From Catalimonadaceae bacterium JC749 (lineage in GTDB: Bacteria > Bacteroidota > Bacteroidia > Cytophagales > Cyclobacteriaceae), in NCBI GenBank assembly GCA_021730635.1, contig JAJNNC010000014.1, forward strand, positions 62,001 to 126,000: a DNA stretch of 64,000 nt. The letters run 5' to 3'. The position numbers were made by a program, and so were the translations under genes. The notes under the pieces are model-generated. The model searched no databases and had not been told where the DNA came from. It saw nothing but the letters and a program-made list of their open reading frames with translations. This document shows positions 36,639-45,573 of this stretch, one piece after another. How positions within the stretch are numbered: the first letter of the stretch is position 1; the number at the start of each line of letters is the position of its first letter.

Positions 36639-38038
36639 CAGGCTTGTTGGTAGCCAAATAGATTTTTGGTCTTAATAGCCTTGGCGACCTTTTCCGGTAC
36701 CAGCGCCTCCCATCCATGATTTCCCTTTTGGATCATATGGAGCACCTTGTCTGAATAAATATGCAGATGTTGCTCGTTTTTGGGTTTCAGCCCTACAATA
36801 TGCTGACTCTCATAGAGATATTCATAGAGTTTTTGGAGAGGTCCGGGCAGTACTAAATCCTGGCAACCGTATATTTCCTGGCTACCGGGTTTATGGGAAG
36901 GATACACATAGAGCTTGATATTCCTTTTGAAAAGTAAACCCATAGATTCCAGGATTCCTCCTTTGAGTTCCTCATAGTATGACTCTTCAAATATCTTTTC
37001 CAAACCGAAGATACCCAATATGATACCGGTTTTACCCTTGGTGATTTGGGAGATGTAGGAAGACAACTTAAAATATTTCTGGTAATCGGAGATCATCACC
37101 TTTTGGCCTAAAGACCCCAGGATATCTACCCGGTACAGAAAATCCTTATCACTGATGCCTTCCTCGCCTGTCAGGTCGTGTAAGGTGAGCTCAGAAATGG
37201 GTATGATATTATTTTCATCCACATCCTCTTCTTTTTTAAAGGCTTCCAGCCCCGATTCCAGCATGTCCATGGTCACATGGGTTACCGGACGGAACCGGCC
37301 CCTCAGCAGTAAGACATTCTTTTTGTACAAAGTTGTTTGTGGTTGCAGCACAGTGCCATCAGCATCGAACATAGTAGCCCGGGTGTGGCCCAATTTGACC
37401 AGTTTCAGTGCCATCAGGCGGTTATCCACCTTTTGAAAATCCGGACCTTTCAGCCTGAAAAAATCGATCTCCAGGCGTCTGTTGTTCAGGTTATCCATCA
37501 AAGATTGCATCATCGTTTCCGGATTGCTGATATGGGTACAGCCATAGATCAGGTTGACGCCCAGCATGCCCAAGGCCTGTTGTTGCCAGTTGGCATCAGT
37601 GTCATGCAAAATGACATGGATCACACATTCGTTCATGGGTGCTCTGGGAAATAACTGAAAACGTAAGCCCATCCATCCATGTCCCTGATTGGTTTTGTGA
37701 TAGTTCAGGATTTCTACAGTATTGGCGAAGGCAAAAAATTTGGTCGTATCCGCCCGGTCGGGTAAACGCTCCTGCAGCAACTCCATTTCATGGTCCAGCA
37801 TTTTCAACAGCTTTTCTTCACTCACATAGCGTTTGGTCTTACCATAAATGGCATCACTGAATTTCATATCGTAGGCCGACATGGTTTTGGCAATGGTGCC
37901 GGAGGCTCCTCCTGCTTTAAAAAAATGAGAGGCGGTTTCCTGACCGGCTCCGATTTCGGCGAAAGAACCGTAAAGACCTCCATTCAAATTGACGGTCAGG
38001 GCCTTTTCTTTGGTAGAAGGTATTCGCAATATTTCCAT
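36638..38038 (-). CDS. Conserved protein of unknown function (long cytoplasmic)
   Basis: From the ATG at 38038 the product has 466 residues and no signal peptide or membrane helix. The N-terminal phrase LYGSFAEIGAGQETASHFFKAGGASGTIAKTMSAYD is one I associate with a widely conserved protein family of Bacteroidota and some other bacteria; database names for it (such as TonB-dependent receptor) are not supported by the sequence. Other fixed-looking parts are NQGHGWMGLRFQLFP, MLGVNLIYGC and RFRPVTHVTMDMLE. The GASGTIAK segment could be a phosphate-binding loop, but no family motif confirms it. It is encoded alone on the minus strand, convergent with the TerB-like gene. No function is proposed. 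Confidence 0.75.
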   Translation of the reverse strand: MEILRIPSTKEKALTVNLNGGLYGSFAEIGAGQETASHFFKAGGASGTIAKTMSAYDMKFSDAIYGKTKRYVSEEKLLKMLDHEMELLQERLPDRADTTKFFAFANTVEILNYHKTNQGHGWMGLRFQLFPRAPMNECVIHVILHDTDANWQQQALGMLGVNLIYGCTHISNPETMMQSLMDNLNNRRLEIDFFRLKGPDFQKVDNRLMALKLVKLGHTRATMFDADGTVLQPQTTLYKKNVLLLRGRFRPVTHVTMDMLESGLEAFKKEEDVDENNIIPISELTLHDLTGEEGISDKDFLYRVDILGSLGQKVMISDYQKYFKLSSYISQITKGKTGIILGIFGLEKIFEESYYEELKGGILESMGLLFKRNIKLYVYPSHKPGSQEIYGCQDLVLPGPLQKLYEYLYESQHIVGLKPKNEQHLHIYSDKVLHMIQKGNHGWEALVPEKVAKAIKTKNLFGYQQA

Positions 38039-38274
38039 ACAGAGATCCTTTGACGGAGATTTTTTCAGCACGTATTTCGATCAAAATGGCCACAAAAACA
38101 AAACTTGTTGGGATTCGATAGCAAATTTTTCCTGCTTCCCACAACTATCCCGTCTCTCTGTATCATTTTGCTTCTCTTTGATAGCTTTGGGTTGAAATGG
38201 CAACTTCAAATAATGATCATTGCCTTACCACTGTAAAAAAGGGTAGATACCCTTGCATCGGGGTCACCTTGCGG

Positions 38275-38291
38275 AAAAACCCCTAAGGGGT
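38275..38291 (-). terminator. Terminator overlapping the stop codon of the PUL2 regulator
   Basis: On the minus strand the end of the coding sequence forms ACCCC-TTA-GGGGT followed by TTTTT. The TAG stop (38283-38285) lies inside this short hairpin. The three-base loop is tight, but the GC stem and T-run are as expected for an intrinsic terminator. Confidence 0.5.
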
Positions 38292-39395
38292 CTGAAAGAC
38301 TGTAGAAGCGCGTGGGATGATAGTACCATACAGATTGATGGTAACCGGACTTTGGTTCATACTGCCCAGCTTAATGAACATCAGGTTCATGCTTACTTCC
38401 ACCATCTCTTCGCAGGGCTGCTGATACGTCGTTAAAGGATATCTCAGATGCGTTCCATACTTCATGTTATCGTATCCGGCAATTAAAACATCGGAGGTAA
38501 TTTCAAGATGCAGGTCTTCCAGGCTGGATAATAAAACGGCGGCCGTTGAATCATTGCCACAAATAATACCGGTTTTGAAAGGAACAACCTTCATTTTCTT
38601 AACAATCCCAAGATCAGCAGGATCGCCACAGAAAACATTACCGTTGTGGAAGGATAAATTGTATTTTGCCATAGCAGCCCGTACCCCTTCAATTCTTAAA
38701 TCCAGGGAATGCGCTGAATCTGGTCTGAAAAAAAAATGTATGGTTTCGCAGCCGGCCTGTATCAAATGCTCAGCCATCATATACCCGGCATGAAAATTAT
38801 CGATGCATACCAGATCATATGGACTGCGCTGAGGAAACGGATAAATGTCCCTGTCGATCAAAATCAATGGAATGCCGGCTTTGTCAATGATAGTACAGAT
38901 TTCTTCGTTCAGCTTTTCATTCGCCGGGGTACGCTCCAGTGGCGCAAAAAAGATCCCGTCTGCATTCCTTTCAATATAGGTTTGACAAATTTTCAGGGTA
39001 ACCCCTTTGCGCATCTCTGCATTGTTTGCCACGGTACCTTCCCACAGACAGTCAAAAGATCTCTTTTTCGATTGATAAAGAAATTGATCATTGATGGTAG
39101 AAAAAATCTCAGATTCTCCGGAGCCGGGGAGCAACAATCCAAAACGATATTTACTATCATTCATCTTATACACGACCGATGTGCCAAAACCAGCTCTTTT
39201 TTTGACGAGTCCCTCAGCCTGAAGATTATTATACACTTTAGATATGGTGGGACGGGATACCTGCATTTGCTCAGCCATCACCTTTTCCGGCACCAGCAGA
39301 TGACCATAGGTTATTTTGCCACTGAGAATGTCTTCTTTTAATTCTTTATAGATTTGCTGGAACCCAACCTTGCTTTTTGTTTTCTTGACTTTCAT
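38283..39395 (-). CDS. Transcriptional regulator: GntR winged helix fused to LacI-type sugar sensor (PUL2)
   Basis: The 370-residue protein has a GntR-type winged helix at about residues 10-78 (IYKELKEDILSGKITYGHLL, recognition region MQVSRPTISKVYNNLQAEGLV, wing KKRAGFGTSV). Residues about 88-365 form a periplasmic-binding-protein-like sensor of LacI type: RFGLLLPGSGES, DGIFFAPLERTPANEKLNEE, IPLILIDRDIYPFP, DLVCIDNFHAGYMMAEHLIQAG, ICGNDSTAAVLL and DVLIAGYDNMKYG. This is the AraR-like architecture; effectors are normally sugars. It is divergent from the susC of PUL2 across a 773-bp region with several perfect palindromes, so it probably controls that locus and itself. Confidence 0.92.
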   Translation of the reverse strand: MKVKKTKSKVGFQQIYKELKEDILSGKITYGHLLVPEKVMAEQMQVSRPTISKVYNNLQAEGLVKKRAGFGTSVVYKMNDSKYRFGLLLPGSGESEIFSTINDQFLYQSKKRSFDCLWEGTVANNAEMRKGVTLKICQTYIERNADGIFFAPLERTPANEKLNEEICTIIDKAGIPLILIDRDIYPFPQRSPYDLVCIDNFHAGYMMAEHLIQAGCETIHFFFRPDSAHSLDLRIEGVRAAMAKYNLSFHNGNVFCGDPADLGIVKKMKVVPFKTGIICGNDSTAAVLLSSLEDLHLEITSDVLIAGYDNMKYGTHLRYPLTTYQQPCEEMVEVSMNLMFIKLGSMNQSPVTINLYGTIIPRASTVFQTP

Positions 39396-39416
39396 TAACT
39401 ATCATTTAATGGGCAT

Positions 39417-39439
39417 ATGTCAATAACAATGAATGACAT
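39417..39439. promoter_or_regulatory. Inverted repeat before the PUL2 regulator
   Basis: ATGTCA (39417-39422) and TGACAT (39434-39439) form a perfect 6-bp pair with an 11-bp spacer. It lies 22 bp upstream of the regulator start, where an autoregulatory operator would be expected. Short arms keep confidence low. Confidence 0.35.
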
Positions 39440-39491
39440 TTTAGCCTTAAATTTAAGATAATAATGCTAAATAAATTCCCTTTCGCTTGGC

Positions 39492-39521
39492 TACTTTTCG
39501 CTTTCTGATCAAAGAAAAGTA
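39492..39521. repeat. Intergenic palindromic hairpin unit
   Basis: TACTTTTC (39492-39499) and GAAAAGTA (39514-39521) are perfect inverted arms around TGATCA. The same style of hairpin is, from memory, frequent between genes in Bacteroidota genomes; only one copy lies in this window. Confidence 0.45.
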
Positions 39522-39904
39522 AGGGTTCATAATTTACTCACATTATTCTATCAACAGTCAACTTTTATTGTTTTTCATCCTCTTTGTTATAAAAGTACAG
39601 GACGCACCTATAAATGGATCAATTCCCTTCTCTACCTGTTCTGGCTAGCGGCAATTGGGAAACTCTGAGCGACAGTCAGATTACATAACAGATTTAGCAT
39701 TTTGTTTACAAAAGCTGTATGCAAGTCTTTGAAATTGTCTGTTGTTCCCTGTTTCTCCCTAATATATCGCGAAACCACCCTGCCAACATTACTTCCTGTA
39801 AATCAATGAACCTGAATACTTTGTCGGTTTTTGGTCAGCAGCCCTGAAACAGATTTTATCAACAGCTTCCAACGGTAAATGTTAGCATTTATAGGATTGC
39901 AATG

Positions 39905-39936
39905 AAACATTATGTTTGCAAATGTATTGCATGCAA
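39905..39936. promoter_or_regulatory. Pair of palindromes upstream of PUL2 susC
   Basis: Two perfect palindromes lie side by side: AAACAT-T-ATGTTT (39905-39917) and TTGCATGCAA (39927-39936). The word ATGTTTGCA here (39912-39920) recurs at 40052-40060, nearer to susC. They are candidate operators of the divergent regulator or sites for a global regulator. Confidence 0.4.
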
Positions 39937-40094
39937 AACGCTCAAAATATTTTATAAATGTTAAATAGTAAGCAAAATAATTAAAAAATACTAAAAACAA
40001 CTTTTTTCATTGAAAACACTCTGTCGAATTTATAAACATAATTTATAGAAAATGTTTGCATTATAGTTTCTGTAAAATTACATTTATGGTATTA

Positions 40095-40134
40095 ATGTAT
40101 ACATAATGCTAATTAAATGATAAATTTTATCATT
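40095..40134. promoter_or_regulatory. Two palindromes directly upstream of PUL2 susC
   Basis: ATGTATACAT (40095-40104) is a perfect 10-bp palindrome. AATGATAAA-T-TTTATCATT (40116-40134) is a perfect 19-bp palindrome ending 34 bp before the susC ATG. The second has the length and symmetry of an operator for a dimeric winged-helix regulator. Confidence 0.5.
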
Positions 40135-40168
40135 GTTTCCTTTACTTAACAACCTAAAACAAATGTCT

Positions 40169-43100
40169 ATGAAAAAGTGCTTTACCGCTACCTGTTGGCC
40201 CTGCGCTGTACTCATGATGATGTGCTTCTTGCTTCACAGTAAAGCCTTGGCTCAGGAGATGACCATCACCGGAAAAGTGACTTCTCCGGAAAGTTCTGAA
40301 GGATTGCCCGGTGTCAACGTTTTGATCAAAGGAACGAGCCAGGGTACGGTTACCGACCTGGCAGGTGATTACTCCATCAACGTACCCTCATCGGAAGCGG
40401 TACTGGTTTTCAGTTCCATCGGGTTTATGACGGAAGAAATTGCGGTGGGTAACCAATCAGCGATCAATGTGACCATGAAAGAGGATATTGCCTCTCTTGA
40501 TGAGATCGTCGTGGTGGGCTATGGCAAGCAGAAGAAGGTCGATCTGACCGGAGCGGTATCCGTGGTCGATATTGAAAAGATTGACGACATTCCCCGGGCT
40601 AATGTCATGCAAACCCTGCAGGGGCGTGTACCTGGCTTATACATAGAACCCAGTGGGAAACCCAGCGGTGAAACCGGGCAGATTCTGATCAGAGGGTTAA
40701 ACACATTGGGCGACAACTCTCCGCTGTATATCATTGATGGGGTGCCGGCCACGGCGAATAATATCATTTCCGGACGTGGCGCTGCCAACGGCTCTACCAC
40801 TAAAAATGTGTCGCCTCTGCAAAACATTGACCCTAACTCCATAGAGTCCATACAAGTGCTCAAAGATGCCTCTGCTGCTTCCATCTATGGGGCAAGAGCT
40901 TCCAACGGCGTTATCATTGTGACCACCAAAGAAGGACAGGGTAAACTGAAGGTACAGTTAAGTACGAGTGCTACCCTGCAAGAGCGTTTTGGTAAAATTG
41001 ATGCCGCCAATACCATTGAGCGTGGAGAAGCCCTTTGGCAAGCCTCTATCAACGATGGTACCGACCCTGCTATTCATAGTGCGCTGTATTCCTTTGACTA
41101 CACGGGTACAGGCGCCGATGCCGTTTTACAGGGTGTGACACCGGTAGAATGGATTACCGGTGATCCAGCCTCAAAGACGAAAGCACAGGTCCCTGGCACC
41201 GACTGGCAGGATGTGGTGTATCGTCCCGGTTTTCTGACCAACAATAATGTGACTATTTCAGGAGGGAGTGAGTCTTCTGCCGCTTTGCTGCAGTTGGGCT
41301 ATCTCTATAACCGGGGAGTGAAGGAATATTCTGATTTTTCAAAAATGAATATACGGCTCAATACCTCTCATAAATTATTCAATGGCAAACTGAAAATCGG
41401 TGAAAATCTGAATATCGCCAAAACCCGTGAAACACCGGAACCCACCGATCTGGGTGGCGCTGGCATAGATTATCTGGCTACCTATCAGAACCCGATATTA
41501 CCGGTATACACCACCGATGGCGCATGGGCGGGTCCCCTGGGCTCCGGTATGAGCGACAGAAACAACCCCTTGCATATGTTGTACATCAACAGAAACAACA
41601 AGGATAACAACCTCATTCTGTTTGGCAATTTGTATGCCGAGTTAACCCCCATCGACAAGCTGACCATCCGCTCCAGTATTGGTCTGGATTATACCTATTC
41701 AAACAACTGGTGGATACAGGAAACCTATCAGGAAGGATTTCTGACGCAGAATGTCAGCCGGCTAAGTATCTTCCAGGGGCAACGTTCCAACCTGACCTGG
41801 TCTAATACAGCGGATTACCAACTCAATGTGGGAGAGCATGGCCTGAACTTTCTGGTTGGAATGGAAGCCATCAGGGAAGATTTCAGAACCGTAGTGTCGA
41901 GTAAAGAGGATTTTGCGGTGCAGGATATTGACTACTTTCAACTGGATGCCGGTACTGGGGCCGCCAGGGCTGGCGGAGGCCGGACAGGCTATCAGTTGCT
42001 TTCTTACTTTGGAAAGGTTAACTATAATTTCGGGGATAAGTACCTGGCCTCAGCCACCTTACGATATGATGGTTCTTCACGGTTTGGAAAAGAAAATCAG
42101 TTTGGTCTGTTTCCGGCAGCTACCCTGGGATGGAGAATGAACAATGAGAACTTTCTGAAAGAAGTCACCGCCCTCTCTAATTTAAAATTAAGAGTGGGGG
42201 TAGGAAGGGTAGGTAACCAGAAAATCGGAGACCTGGCCAGGTTTGGCTTGTATGCACCCAATTACGGCACCATGGACTTCAGGTCCTGGTATGGCGCCTG
42301 GAGAACCATTGGCACTGCCTATGACATCACTGGGGCCAACAGTGGCATTATGCCTTCTGGCTATGTGGCCACGCAGATTCAGAATGAAAATCTGAAATGG
42401 GAAACTACCGATGAGATCAATACCGGGATAGACTTTGGTTTTTTCAATAATCGCATCAACGGCTCATTCGACTACTTTTTCCGAAAAACAAAAGATATAC
42501 TGATTTTACCTCCTTACGCGGCGGTCATTGGAGAAGGGGGTAATAAATGGGTCAATGGCGCTTCCGTAGAAAATCGTGGTTTTGAGTTGGTACTGGGGTA
42601 TCAAAATATAGTGGGAGATTTTGATTATAGCATCAACGGTATTGTGAGTTCTTTCAAGGATAAAATAACCAAACTGCCTGAATCGGTGGTCAGGTCTTAT
42701 CCGGGCAATGCCGAGCAGGACATTCTGGGACGTTCTCAGCGATCCATTTTTGGCTACGTAACCGACGGTTTATTCCAGAACCAGGAGGAAGTGGATGCCC
42801 ATGCCAATCAGCCGGGGAAAGGGATTGGCAGAATCCGATACAAAGACCTGAATGATGACGGACAGGTTGATGCCTATGATCAGACCTGGCTCGGCACCAC
42901 CTTGCCGGACTATGAATTCGGGTTCAATGTGGACATAGGATATAAGAATTTCATCTTGTCCATGTTTGTGCAGGGTGTCTTGGGCAAACTGATCAATGAT
43001 GGAATTAAAGGGGATTTTACCAGAGTCAACAATGGAATGAACTTTGGCAGAGGCGTTTTTGAGGCCTGGTCGCCCAACAATACAGGCTCACCACTGCCTG

Positions 43101-43387
43101 CGTTGAGTTTGGTGAATTCGAACGATGAATTCAGAACATCCGATTACCTCTATGTCAATGGCTCCTACGCCAAATTCAGAACGTTACAACTATCCTATGC
43201 ATTCCCCACACGCATCACTGACCTGTTGAAGCTGGACGTATTGCGGGTATACATCATGGGAGAGAATCTTTTCGCTATCAAGGATAACAAGGGTGTGAAC
43301 AAAATATATGCGCCAGACCCGGAAAAGCCATTCCTCGCCTACCCGTTGACCAGGAATTTCACTGTCGGAGTAGATGTGTCGTTTTAA
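40169..43387 (+). CDS. SusC-like TonB-dependent outer-membrane transporter (PUL2)
   Basis: From ATG 40169 the product has 1072 residues: signal peptide (MKKCFTATCWPCAVLMMM to ...SKALAQ), carboxypeptidase-regulatory-like domain (MTITGKVTSPESSEGLPGVNV, about 30-105), the signature IVVVGYGKQKKVDLTGAV, plug (PLYIIDGVPATANN, SIQVLKDASAASIYGARASNGV) and beta barrel ending FTVGVDVSF. It imports oligosaccharides across the outer membrane with its SusD partner, which starts 21 bp later. The frame extends upstream to a TTG at 40133 and another ATG at 40163; 40169 gives the best signal peptide. It is not closely similar to the PUL1 SusC outside shared motifs, so a different glycan is expected. Confidence 0.96.
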   Translation: MKKCFTATCWPCAVLMMMCFLLHSKALAQEMTITGKVTSPESSEGLPGVNVLIKGTSQGTVTDLAGDYSINVPSSEAVLVFSSIGFMTEEIAVGNQSAINVTMKEDIASLDEIVVVGYGKQKKVDLTGAVSVVDIEKIDDIPRANVMQTLQGRVPGLYIEPSGKPSGETGQILIRGLNTLGDNSPLYIIDGVPATANNIISGRGAANGSTTKNVSPLQNIDPNSIESIQVLKDASAASIYGARASNGVIIVTTKEGQGKLKVQLSTSATLQERFGKIDAANTIERGEALWQASINDGTDPAIHSALYSFDYTGTGADAVLQGVTPVEWITGDPASKTKAQVPGTDWQDVVYRPGFLTNNNVTISGGSESSAALLQLGYLYNRGVKEYSDFSKMNIRLNTSHKLFNGKLKIGENLNIAKTRETPEPTDLGGAGIDYLATYQNPILPVYTTDGAWAGPLGSGMSDRNNPLHMLYINRNNKDNNLILFGNLYAELTPIDKLTIRSSIGLDYTYSNNWWIQETYQEGFLTQNVSRLSIFQGQRSNLTWSNTADYQLNVGEHGLNFLVGMEAIREDFRTVVSSKEDFAVQDIDYFQLDAGTGAARAGGGRTGYQLLSYFGKVNYNFGDKYLASATLRYDGSSRFGKENQFGLFPAATLGWRMNNENFLKEVTALSNLKLRVGVGRVGNQKIGDLARFGLYAPNYGTMDFRSWYGAWRTIGTAYDITGANSGIMPSGYVATQIQNENLKWETTDEINTGIDFGFFNNRINGSFDYFFRKTKDILILPPYAAVIGEGGNKWVNGASVENRGFELVLGYQNIVGDFDYSINGIVSSFKDKITKLPESVVRSYPGNAEQDILGRSQRSIFGYVTDGLFQNQEEVDAHANQPGKGIGRIRYKDLNDDGQVDAYDQTWLGTTLPDYEFGFNVDIGYKNFILSMFVQGVLGKLINDGIKGDFTRVNNGMNFGRGVFEAWSPNNTGSPLPALSLVNSNDEFRTSDYLYVNGSYAKFRTLQLSYAFPTRITDLLKLDVLRVYIMGENLFAIKDNKGVNKIYAPDPEKPFLAYPLTRNFTVGVDVSF

Positions 43388-43408
43388 CAACCTATGACTT
43401 GTAAAACT

Positions 43409-45169
43409 ATGAAACGTATTATAATCATTTCATTCACGGTATTTGCCCTGTGCGTACAATCCTGCGACGATTTCCTGGATTATAATCCGAAAGGGGTTGT
43501 CAGCTCCGATCAGCTCAATACACCGGAGGAAATAGACAAAATGGTGGTCGCCGCTTATGCTACCCTGAGCAATGATTTCTTCCTTTCTCAAATGGCTTCC
43601 ATACCCTGGGTATGGGGCAGTGTCCGCAGCGACGATGCCTACAAAGGCGGGGGAGGTACCGGAGACAATTTCGACCAGCATATCATGGAAACTTTCAACC
43701 TGATGGCGCCTACCAACGGACAGGTCAACGACATCTGGATATATCTCTATGAAAATATTGGCAGAACCAACGACGCCCTCAGAAGAATGGAGAATATGAC
43801 AGAAGATGAATATCCGAAATTGAAAGAGCGACAGGCCGAATGCAGGTTTTTAAGAGCCCATTGGCATTTCTGGTTAAAGCTTCTTTACAAAAGACCGGTC
43901 TGGGTAGACACTACCGTGCCCAAAGAAGAACTGAATACAGTATCTAACCGGGTGTATACCAATGAAGAATTATGGAATAAGATAGCAGAAGATTTTCAGT
44001 TTGGCGTGGATCACCTGCCTTTGGCGCAGCCGGAAATAGGTCGGGCCAGTAAAGCGGCAGCCTGGGCTTACCTGGCGAAGGTCCGCTTGTATCAGGCCTA
44101 TGAGCAGGATGACAATAATAATGTGACCAATATCAACCCTGCCAGGCTACAGGAGGTGGTGGCGTTGAGTAATAACGTGATCAATGCGGGAAACTATAGT
44201 CTGTCTCCGGATTTTGCTGACAATTTCCTCTGTGGTTTCGAGAATGGGCCGGAGTCTATTTTTGCCGTACAGTTCTCTCAGGATGATGGCACACAAAACG
44301 GAAAAATTCAACTGGCTACGGGGGTTTGCTATAATATGGCTTCGGAATATGGATGTTGCGACTTTCTTAACCCCAGTTATACCATGTTGAACGCCTTCAA
44401 AACGGACCCGGCCACCGGCCTGCCCATGATGAACACGTATAATGACGAATTTCTGTTTGAGATCGACACCTGGGCGAATGTGGATGACCTGAGTGCGATT
44501 GACTTTATGTCGCAAACAGTAGACCCACGCATGGATCATACCATTGGTATTCCTACCCATCCCTGGAAGTATGACCCTGATTTTGTCACCACCAAAGGGT
44601 GGCGGCGTGTTCCGGAGGTCTACGGATACCTGACCAGCATGAAGTCGCTGGAGCATTACAACAGTTCATGTTTCGTAAAACTGGGTCCTTTCATGGGTAC
44701 TTCCCGCAATGCTGACATTCTCCGTTACGATGATGTGCTGCTCTGGCTGGCTGAAGCGTATATAGAATTAGGACAGCAGGATCTGGCCTTGCCCCTCATC
44801 AACCAGATCAGAGAAAGAGCGGCGGGCAGTACCAGCAGGTTAGTTCGAAACGATGGTTCTCCCATTTCTAATTATAAAGTGGAGCCCTACATCAACGGTG
44901 TGAATTGTAACTGGACACAGGAGTTCGCCCGGGAAGCCCTGCGATGGGAGAGAAGGCTGGAATTTTCCACGGAAGGTGTTCGCTTTTTTGACCTGCAACG
45001 ATGGGGCATTGCCGCCGAAACCCTGAATGCCTACTTCGAAAAGGAAAAAGTACTGTTTGGTTTCCTGAAAGATGCCTTTTTCAAGAAAAATAGAGACGAG
45101 TATTTTCCTATCCCGCAGGCACAAATCGATTTTTCGCAGGGGTTATACCAGCAGAACAATGGTTGGTGA
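43409..45169 (+). CDS. SusD-like surface glycan-binding lipoprotein (PUL2)
   Basis: The product from ATG 43409 has 586 residues: lipoprotein signal ending LCVQSC, then DDFLDYNPKGVVSSDQL, the common SusD start. Helical-repeat features are AECRFLRAHWHFWLKLLYKRPVW near residue 145 and the late signature DVLLWLAEAYIELGQQDLALPLINQIRERA followed by REALRWERRLEFSTEGVRFFDLQRWG. The protein ends YFPIPQAQIDFSQGLYQQN, the typical SusD C-terminus. It would bind the PUL2 glycan and cap the SusC barrel. A 404-bp spacer with a palindromic element separates it from the GH32-like gene, so the later genes may have their own promoter. Confidence 0.95.
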   Translation: MKRIIIISFTVFALCVQSCDDFLDYNPKGVVSSDQLNTPEEIDKMVVAAYATLSNDFFLSQMASIPWVWGSVRSDDAYKGGGGTGDNFDQHIMETFNLMAPTNGQVNDIWIYLYENIGRTNDALRRMENMTEDEYPKLKERQAECRFLRAHWHFWLKLLYKRPVWVDTTVPKEELNTVSNRVYTNEELWNKIAEDFQFGVDHLPLAQPEIGRASKAAAWAYLAKVRLYQAYEQDDNNNVTNINPARLQEVVALSNNVINAGNYSLSPDFADNFLCGFENGPESIFAVQFSQDDGTQNGKIQLATGVCYNMASEYGCCDFLNPSYTMLNAFKTDPATGLPMMNTYNDEFLFEIDTWANVDDLSAIDFMSQTVDPRMDHTIGIPTHPWKYDPDFVTTKGWRRVPEVYGYLTSMKSLEHYNSSCFVKLGPFMGTSRNADILRYDDVLLWLAEAYIELGQQDLALPLINQIRERAAGSTSRLVRNDGSPISNYKVEPYINGVNCNWTQEFAREALRWERRLEFSTEGVRFFDLQRWGIAAETLNAYFEKEKVLFGFLKDAFFKKNRDEYFPIPQAQIDFSQGLYQQNNGW

Positions 45170-45355
45170 TGGTCACAGGAAAAGTTTTGTAGGATACCCC
45201 GCCCTGTAGCTAGCCTGGTGCATGATCAGGAACCTGAGATATTGGCTTACACACAGATCAAAGTAAGTGCTGCTTGAACAGGTCTGACAATCAAATCTAC
45301 AGGGTGTCTTTCGTCCGGAATCCCATATCATCCGGCTAATTAACCTTGAAATAGT

Positions 45356-45522
45356 CAATACTCTGTCAATTAAGTAGTTTGTGATTTATGAACGATGCAT
45401 TTTCGCTCTAATCAAGGAACGCCTGCAGCCTGATAGCCGGAGCTATCAAGGCGAGGACAGGACGAAGAGTAGAGCGAAAAGGCGCATTCAGAAACTTTAA
45501 ATAGTTAGTTGACAGAGTATTG
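45356..45522. mobile_element. 167-bp long palindrome, MITE- or REP-like element
   Basis: The ends are perfect 14-bp inverted repeats: CAATACTCTGTCAA (45356-45369) and TTGACAGAGTATTG (45509-45522). Inner arms also pair: TTTTCGCTCTA near 45400 with TAGAGCGAAAA near 45470. The centre is a hairpin, TGATAGC (45431-45437) with GCTATCA (45442-45448), whose axis falls at the exact middle of the element. No protein is encoded. TTGAAAT occurs at both borders (45346-45352 and 45520-45526), a possible but ambiguous target duplication. The structure fits a non-autonomous transposon remnant or a palindromic intergenic element. Confidence 0.65.
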
Positions 45523-45573
45523 AAATCAGAAAAATAAGTTTTGTAATTTTTGACTTTTAAAATATTGCGTTTC

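Noticed and set aside
36638-38038. TonB-dependent receptor label for the minus-strand protein
   Set aside because: It has no signal peptide, plug or barrel strands and is too short; the label would be an annotation error.
39803-40000. 65-codon minus-strand frame in the PUL2 control region
   Set aside because: AT-rich spacer with palindromes; the peptide (Phe/Asn/Tyr rich) looks like translated non-coding DNA.
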